Assembly (NCBI GenBank): GCA_003313425.1
Contig: NHZP01000021.1
Coordinates: 124,001 to 188,000, forward strand
DNA from: Pseudopyrenochaeta lycopersici
Taxonomy: Eukaryota; Ascomycota; Dothideomycetes; Pleosporales; Pseudopyrenochaetaceae
Length of the DNA stretch: 64,000 nucleotides
Direction: 5' to 3'
Position 1 is the first letter of the stretch. Each line of letters begins with the position of its first letter. Of this stretch, positions 58,485 to 64,000 are shown piece by piece. A program made the position numbers and the translations under genes. The notes beneath the pieces were generated by a model. That model did not search any database, was not told the origin of the DNA, and saw nothing but the letters and a program-made list of their open reading frames with translations.

Positions 58485-59537
58485 CTAGAGAGCAGCCCAT
58501 TCAATGGAAAATGCCCTCACGGGCTCCTTGCTCTCTCGTTTGGTGCTGAATAATCCCTCTCCTTTTCCCGCATCCTCATCCTCACCACCGATCATGTACG
58601 CTTTCTTCGTTCCCGTGCCCAGACGTCCTCCACCCACAACATCAAGAAGATCAAACTCTTGGTCCCAGCCCAACCCTGTTGCAGCGAAGTGACTGTGGTA
58701 CCGGAGAGGATCGCCAGGATAGACATTGTAGTGGCAGCCAAAGCGTAGACCAGGCATATGAAAGTAGCCTTTGGAGTGGAGGTGGCGGAACAGCGGGTAG
58801 CTGTTTGGTACAACAGGGAGTCCAAGCGAGGATTGCTCGGAGGGTGTCGGGAGTGGGGGGTGGGAGGTCGTGGGGGTGACAAAATGTTTCTGTACTGTAA
58901 CCGGCTTGGTCGTGCTGGTAGGAACAGACGGTGATGGGGAAGCGGTTGTAGAGTCCATGAGAATCGATTCCGTCACGGAATCACCGACCGTGGATTGTGT
59001 GGAGTCCGAAAACGTAGAACCTTTCATAATGAACCCGAGATCGAAGCTCGCACTGTTGGAATCATTCGTATGACGTGTCTCCGCTGTCGCCGTGCTCTCC
59101 GCGACACCTCTTTCCTCCTCTAGGGCCTCCTTCCTCAACCCCTTCTCCTTCAACGCTCTATCCTTTCTCCGCTCCGCCTTGTCCACCTGTTCCTTTGCGA
59201 CCTCTTCGCCCTTGCGATCCAGCTCCTGCAAGTATTTCAACCTTTCTTCGCGGCTCATGTCTCCAAAGCCTTTTCGATGTATTTCTACATCATCTACAAT
59301 ATATGCCGCCTTGTTCTCGACAAGAACCCGCGCCTCTTCAGGCATGAGCTCGAGAGGAATACCCAGGAAGACATTTTGCTGTGACAGGTTCGGAATTGTG
59401 CCGATCAGCACTCCGCAGATGTTATGTGCGCGTCGGCAGTGCGCAATGACGTCCACATCGAAGAGAAAGTAGCGGCCTGCAATGCAGGATATGGGAAAGG
59501 GTTCAGTGACTGGGTTTGGTGCCGAGGCTGGCGCCAT
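58485..59537 (-). CDS. SEN34: tRNA-splicing endonuclease subunit SEN34
   Basis: Catalytic subunit of the heterotetrameric SEN complex that cuts the 3' splice site of tRNA introns. A single exon gives 350 aa. The N-terminal domain has AGRYFLFDVDVIAHCRRAHNICGVLIG and NVFLGIPLELMPEEARVLVE, typical of Sen34. A charged, low-complexity linker (residues ~95-240) follows. The nuclease fold has YPLFRHLHSKGYFHMPGLRFG, then HYNVYPGDPLRYHSHFAAT (Tyr and His of the triad, His near residue 281) and GTGTKKAYMIGG (Lys near 310). ATG 59537 is the first in frame; the frame runs further upstream only to a TTG. It is tail-to-tail with TRM12 (101 nt apart). It is the enzyme expected to process the 37/38 intron of tRNA-Gln at 2.2 kb. 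Confidence 0.93.
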   Translation of the reverse strand: MAPASAPNPVTEPFPISCIAGRYFLFDVDVIAHCRRAHNICGVLIGTIPNLSQQNVFLGIPLELMPEEARVLVENKAAYIVDDVEIHRKGFGDMSREERLKYLQELDRKGEEVAKEQVDKAERRKDRALKEKGLRKEALEEERGVAESTATAETRHTNDSNSASFDLGFIMKGSTFSDSTQSTVGDSVTESILMDSTTASPSPSVPTSTTKPVTVQKHFVTPTTSHPPLPTPSEQSSLGLPVVPNSYPLFRHLHSKGYFHMPGLRFGCHYNVYPGDPLRYHSHFAATGLGWDQEFDLLDVVGGGRLGTGTKKAYMIGGEDEDAGKGEGLFSTKRESKEPVRAFSIEWAAL

Positions 59538-59909
59538 CTTCGTCGTCTGGAGCAATGAGCTGTTAGCCTTGCGCCGCGTATAACGTGAACAGAATAAGTC
59601 TGGAAGAGTAGAGTAAAATCATAGTGTGAATACAAATAGTTGAGTCATCAAGAGCCCCTCTTTGGGGGAGTCAGTGGATTGACAGATTATTTTATTAATC
59701 ATGTAACGATGCAGAATATGCAAAGAGAAAGAGAGAAATTACTGGCTTACCTTCACTTGTGTGGCATGATGGAAAACATCATGGGAGGAAAAAGAAAAGC
59801 TCAAGGTCGAGCTGCAGTTTTTTGTAGTGCCGCTTAGTCATGCGCGACCATCCCCGCCAAACGCGTCAATAAACAGCGAAACACTGGCAGGGCCACTGCA
59901 TTGTTCAAC
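59538..59909. promoter_or_regulatory. shared promoter region SEN34 / DAD1
   Basis: A 372-nt AT-rich gap between divergent starts. No gene is seen. Confidence 0.45.
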
Positions 59910-60337
59910 ATGGCCACTAATCGCGCCTCGGCTGCCAATGGCACGCATGCTGGACCTGAGAAGTCATACTACGAGCAACAGCGCGAGATGCTGGTCAGCG
60001 AAATCGCTCAAGTACGGTCAGCCCAAACTCCAGACGCACTCGTCGTCACCCATCTCCTCACCGATTTCCCGCAAGAGGCACGGTCGCCGCTCTGCAATTA
60101 TACGTATGCTAATCGCGCTTGTAGAGTCTAGAAATCGTCCTCCAAAATATCAATAAGCTAAATCGCTCTCTCGAGGAAGTCACGCAAGTCGGCAACGAAT
60201 TCGCGCCCGTCGAGTCGCTATGGAGTCACTTTGAGAATGTCATGGCGAAAGATCCAAACGAGCAGCAAGGCGACGCTCACGAGGGCGCCACGGAGCATGA
60301 GGGAGAGGAGACGGAGGTCACTGAGCACCAGAAGTGA
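59910..60337 (+). CDS. DAD1: DASH complex subunit DAD1
   Basis: Subunit of the DASH/Dam1 ring complex that couples kinetochores to spindle microtubules, fungal-specific. Two exons (59910-60011, 60125-60337) give 104 aa. The core [50 protein letters not shown] is the conserved Dad1 helix, and it only reads through if the 113-nt intron is removed. The C-terminus is an acidic Glu/His-rich tail. Confidence 0.95.
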
Positions 60338-60893
60338 GAATGCCAAGCGGAACGGCTTCATCCAGGATGGAGGAGGAGAACGATTGCCTTTGCGCAATGG
60401 CGTTATGGAGTCACACTGCGAATTATTGATACCCAGAGCATGGTTTCATCGGGTCATAAATGTTCAGAAATATGCTTCATTTACTTCCTGAGCGCAGGCA
60501 GCTTCAGGCCTAGCCCTGCCGTACGCTGACACTAGATACCAAATACAGATACAGAAAAGGAAAAGGAAAATGCTCAAGTCGGCTTTTGGAGGACCTCGCC
60601 TCCCTCTGTATCAATCAACGCTTAAAAACAAGACCAGAAACGCCTGCAATCATGTACTAGTAGAAACTCCCTTGGGGATGATGGTAGTGAGCAACGAGCG
60701 AGGACGCTGACCTGAGCCATGTCGATGTTGCAGAAAAAAGATCTTCAGGCGTGGTGATGAGGGGTGAGCCGTATATGGTCATTAAGCATCTTGATCGTGT
60801 CGTCCAGCGTCGTAAATCTCGATACCGCCGCCTCGTCCGCTAATGGCGTAGCGGTAACGATCACTCGTGGATGAAGAAGAGGAAACGATATGC
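60338..60893. other. convergent spacer DAD1 / RHO4
   Basis: No further gene is recognised. It is the shared 3' flank of two convergent genes. Confidence 0.5.
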
Positions 60894-61838
60894 TCAGAGC
60901 ACTTTGCAGCCGCTTCGCTTCTTCTTCTTACCACCTGTTGGGAAGGCAGGCGTTGTCCCTCTTGATGATGATGTTGGCTTGCTGATCTCCTCGGGTGTCT
61001 TGTGCTCGTCACCGACAGCCATTGTGACGGCCATGTCGAAGATGTCCTCGACGCCATCCTGCTCTTTACTACTGCACTCCATGTACATGGCGCCCATCTT
61101 CTTGGCTACCGCTCGGCCTTGGTCGGGGGTGACGGGGGTGAGTCCTTGCGTCTTGAGCAGCTCGATGCAGTTCTTCTTGTTGCGGAGATCGGACTTGAGT
61201 CCAAGGAGCATGAGCGGCGTTGTAGGGCAGAAATGGAGGACCTCTGGGTACCACTTTGGAGCAGTCAGCTGGGGGCTTTGTAGAGTGGCAGATGGATTGC
61301 ATACCTTGTCCATGACGTTCTCTAGTGAGTTGGGGCAGTCGATAGCAAAGCAAACAAAGATGATGTCCGTCTCTGGGTAGGACAGAGGCCGCAGCCGGTC
61401 GTACTCCTCCTGGCCGGCAGTATCCCAGAGAGCAAGCTCGACCATCTTGCCCGTCGGTGGATGTGGCGTGTGGGTGATGTAGTTCTCAAACACGGTGGGC
61501 ACATATTTCTGGCAGGCATCAGCATTACTCGTGGCTCGCGGTGCAGGCTAGGACGATACCTCTGGAAAGTTGCCGGAACTGTAGCTGATCAAGAGACAGG
61601 TCTTGCCGCAGCCGCCGTCGCCGACCACGACCAGCTTCTTCGAGTACGTGGGGGGCTCTGTGATGGCCGTGTCGCCGGTGGTGTTTGTGCCATAGGAGCT
61701 CACCGTGCCGTTGCTGTTGCGCTCGCTCGGGGTGCGGACGGGCTTGCGGACGGGTGTGATGGAGGAGATTGGGGCCTTGACGCTCTGCTTGCGTCGCAGA
61801 TAGTCGTAGTTTGAGGAGGGTGCGGTTTGAGAGGCCAT
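60894..61838 (-). CDS. RHO4: Rho GTPase RHO4
   Basis: Small Rho-family GTPase. In filamentous fungi Rho4 acts in septation and actin-ring assembly with formin and Bud3-type GEFs. Three exons (61838-61560, 61508-61305, 61253-60894) give 280 aa. A ~65-residue N-terminal Ser/Thr/Arg-rich extension is characteristic of Rho4. GTP-binding motifs: [11 protein letters not shown] (P-loop, residues 73-83), YVPTVFENY (switch I), [12 protein letters not shown] (switch II), LKSD (the NKxD-type motif) and ECSSKEQ (G5). A Lys-rich stretch precedes CKVL, a CaaX box with terminal Leu that favours geranylgeranylation. Confidence 0.94.
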
Positions 61839-62168
61839 TTTGAGTGTGTGCTAGCTGTCTCACTTCACTGACTAGAGGAAGGTGGATAATGTTATCAATA
61901 TGGACGGCGAAACTGGAAGCTGGGGTCGGCGCTGGGAGCGAGTGGTCGAGGCTTATGAGTCGGTGTTGATTGTTACTAAGTTTGCGTCGCGAAGGGCAAC
62001 CACGCTGTCGGCGGCTCGCTTCGTGCAGTGGCGTCGCATCCCCCAGTCGCGCAAGCCGCGTCTAATGCAGGCTCCGCCTTGTCGAGCCCACTGTCCATAT
62101 CACCGCCCTGCCGCCGCTGGACATGACCGGCCGTCTTGCCTGGAGAGCTCCCCTCTGCGACCGCTGCC
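61839..62168. promoter_or_regulatory. shared promoter region RHO4 / LCB3-like
   Basis: A 330-nt gap between divergent starts. No gene is seen and no specific element assigned. Confidence 0.45.
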
Positions 62169-64000
62169 ATGTGTCCCCAGCATGATGCGCCCACCGCCGA
62201 CCCAGCGCCCGTCGCGGCCGACCAGCTGCCTCACAAGGAGCCGAGGCTGGATGCGGGCAACAGGCACCATGACCACTGTGTGTGCCCAATTCCTGACTGC
62301 GCAAGAGACGGGAGGCTAATGCGTGCGATGCGCTGAACAGACGCTCGTAGACTGCCCCCATGGCGGAATGCCCTGCGAAACCGCCTCATCCCCATCGTGC
62401 GCTGGGAGACGCCCTGGCTTGCCCTCATGCAGGACAAGATGCGCTCGCCCGCCCTCGATTCCTACTTTGCATACACAGCCAACCTAGGCACCCATACCTT
62501 CTTCATGGTCTTCCTCCCCATCCAGTTCTGGTGTGGATACACGAGCGTTGGCCGAGCGTATGTCACCCAGCCGTAACTTCCTCATGTGCTCGCAACTCTG
62601 ACTTGCCCCAGCTCTGTCTTCATGCTTGCTGCCGGCGTGTACGGCACCGGCTTCCTCAAAGACCTGCTATGTCTGCCCCGGCCTCTGTCACCCCCACTTG
62701 CACGAATCTCTATGTCTGGCTCTGCTGCGCTTGAATATGGCTTCCCTTCCTCGCATTCAGCAAATGCCGTCTCCGTGGCCTTTTACGCCATTTACATGCT
62801 GCGACAATCCGCCCACGAGAGCACCTCCTATGTGAACACGGCCCTACAGGCTCTCTTTTACTTCTATGCCCTCTCCATCATCCTTGGACGGCTCTACTGT
62901 GGTATGCATGGCTTCCTCGACGTCATCATTGGGAGCATCATGGGTGCCCTCATCACAGCAATCCAGCTAGTGTACGGTGACTGGATGGATTCCTGGGTCT
63001 TTAGCGGCAGATTTCAAGACATTCTCTTCGTAACCCTGGCTGTCTGTATTTTGGTTCGCATCCACCCAGAGCCTGCTGATGATTGTCCATGTTTCGACGA
63101 TAGCGTGTCCTTCTCCGGAGTGGTCATAGGTATCAATATTGGTGCGTGGCACTATGCGCAGACAGGCTACGCATTACAGAACGCATATCCCTCCTCTGTC
63201 CCATTCGACTTGCAAGAGATGGGTATCATCAAGGCAACCATCCGAATCCTGCTAGGCGTCGTTGTCATTTTCGTCTGGAGAGCCACTATGAAGCCTGCTC
63301 TGTTCACAATTCTACCACCGCTCTTTCGCCTCTTGGAACAGGCACGCATGAATCTACCTCGTGCCTTCTTCTTGAACGCGTCAAAGTACACGTCTATCCA
63401 GCCCTTTACTGATGATGACAATGTCATTCCACCTGCATCTGAACTGCCACACATGCTCAAGAATCTCGCACACCCCCGCAAACGATCCGTCTCCGTTGGT
63501 CCTCAGTCCGCTGCTGACGCCTACGAGACACTCGCCTACCGCAATAGGCGTAGAAGAGAAAGCATCAACTCCACGGATGGTACACTCCCTGAAGAAGCAA
63601 TTTGGTCACCGAATCCTCAAACCCCTGCCCTAGAGAAGGCAGAGCCAGTCTTGGGCGCTGGACTCCTTCCAACCCCTTTGGCTTCTCGCGTACACTCGTA
63701 CGAGCAGATGATGGGCACAGGAAAAGTTTCAGCATCAACGAAGAACGCAACAACTCCACCAGAAAGCGAGACAGACATCGCAGGCGATGTCTACCAGCTT
63801 ACGCAAACTCCCACTGAGGAGGAGAACGAGAAGAGAGAGATTTTCATGAAGCTCACGAAGCCACGTGTACGATACGATGTCGAGGTTGTTACGAAGTTGA
63901 TTGTCTATACTGGTAGGCCAAATTTTGTTCTCGTTCAAGTAGACATATCGCTGACTCTATCACAGGTATTGCATGGATAGCCGTAGCTGGCAATCCTGTT
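62169..64000 (+). CDS. LCB3: sphingoid-base-1-phosphate phosphatase, LCB3/YSR2 type (3' end cut off)
   Basis: ER membrane phosphatase that dephosphorylates dihydrosphingosine-1-phosphate. It controls ceramide synthesis and long-chain-base phosphate levels. Exons 62169-62277, 62341-62557 and 62612-63912, then a fourth exon from 63966 to beyond the window. Reading LPPWRNALRNRLIPIVRWETPWL and FFMVFLPIQFWCGYTSVGRA across the first two introns is typical of Lcb3. PAP2 signature: KDLLCLPRP, then PSSHSAN, then SIILGRLYCGMHGFLD (lipid-phosphatase motifs 1-3). Multiple TM segments follow. A Ser/Pro-rich cytosolic stretch lies at the end of exon 3. Exon 4 opens with GIAWIAVAGNP, probably the final TM, and is incomplete. 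Confidence 0.93.

Overview
The window is nuclear DNA of a filamentous ascomycete. Gene architecture and protein content fit a Dothideomycete, probably of Pleosporales type, but no single marker fixes the genus. Most coding regions are interrupted by short introns, commonly about 46-170 nt, with GTAAGT/GTGAGT/GTGCGT-type donors, CTAAC/CTAAT branch sites and CAG/TAG/AAG acceptors. Genes lie on both strands, often in divergent pairs, and nearly all are conserved housekeeping genes. I see no secondary-metabolite cluster, recognisable transposon, CRISPR array or prokaryotic feature.

Layout. 1-2.86 kb is gene-poor but holds one tRNA-Gln(UUG) gene. 2.86-9.5 kb is the divergent pair ALG2 (N-glycosylation mannosyltransferase) and VPS15 (PI3-kinase regulatory kinase). 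9.9-16 kb holds a small Cys/His-rich protein, U2 snRNP A', FIP1 (polyadenylation) and an FG nucleoporin (Nup49 type), the last two divergent. 16.4-19.5 kb holds a glutathionyl-hydroquinone reductase-like GST and an atypical SDR. 21-33.2 kb carries two TORC1 amino-acid-signalling regulators in tandem: IML1 (GATOR1/SEACIT) and a folliculin-interacting (LST4/FNIP-like) protein. 35-39.4 kb is a PMC1-type Ca2+-ATPase with a long upstream gap. 42-44 kb is a cyanamide hydratase-like HD-domain gene with a 966-nt intron. 44.4-47.8 kb is a divergent MFS transporter and class I glutamine amidotransferase pair. 48.7-54.9 kb holds the apyrase YND1, an F-box protein and RPB8. 55-60.4 kb holds a Nudix hydrolase, TRM12/TYW2, SEN34 and DAD1. 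60.9-64 kb holds RHO4 and a sphingoid-base-phosphate phosphatase (LCB3 type) cut off by the window edge.

The strongest unusual observation is the tRNA-Gln gene. Besides a canonical 19-nt intron at 37/38, it carries a 49-nt insertion in the D-arm with perfect spliceosomal intron signals (GTAAGT, CTAAT, GCAG). Removing both segments gives an intact 72-nt cloverleaf. The insertion folds into a 9-bp hairpin and leaves the A-box consensus intact. A GT-AG spliceosome-type intron in a Pol III tRNA gene would be very unusual. Other points include a block of about 30-residue tandem repeats inserted in TRM12, a symmetric FG-repeat exon in NUP49 flanked by two introns that split Phe codons identically, a 10-nt first coding exon in YND1, and several functionally linked neighbours (IML1/LST4; TRM12/SEN34).

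Coding coordinates below are spans from start to stop, with the exon structure I inferred given in each entry. Splice sites were placed by hand from consensus and from frame and homology continuity.
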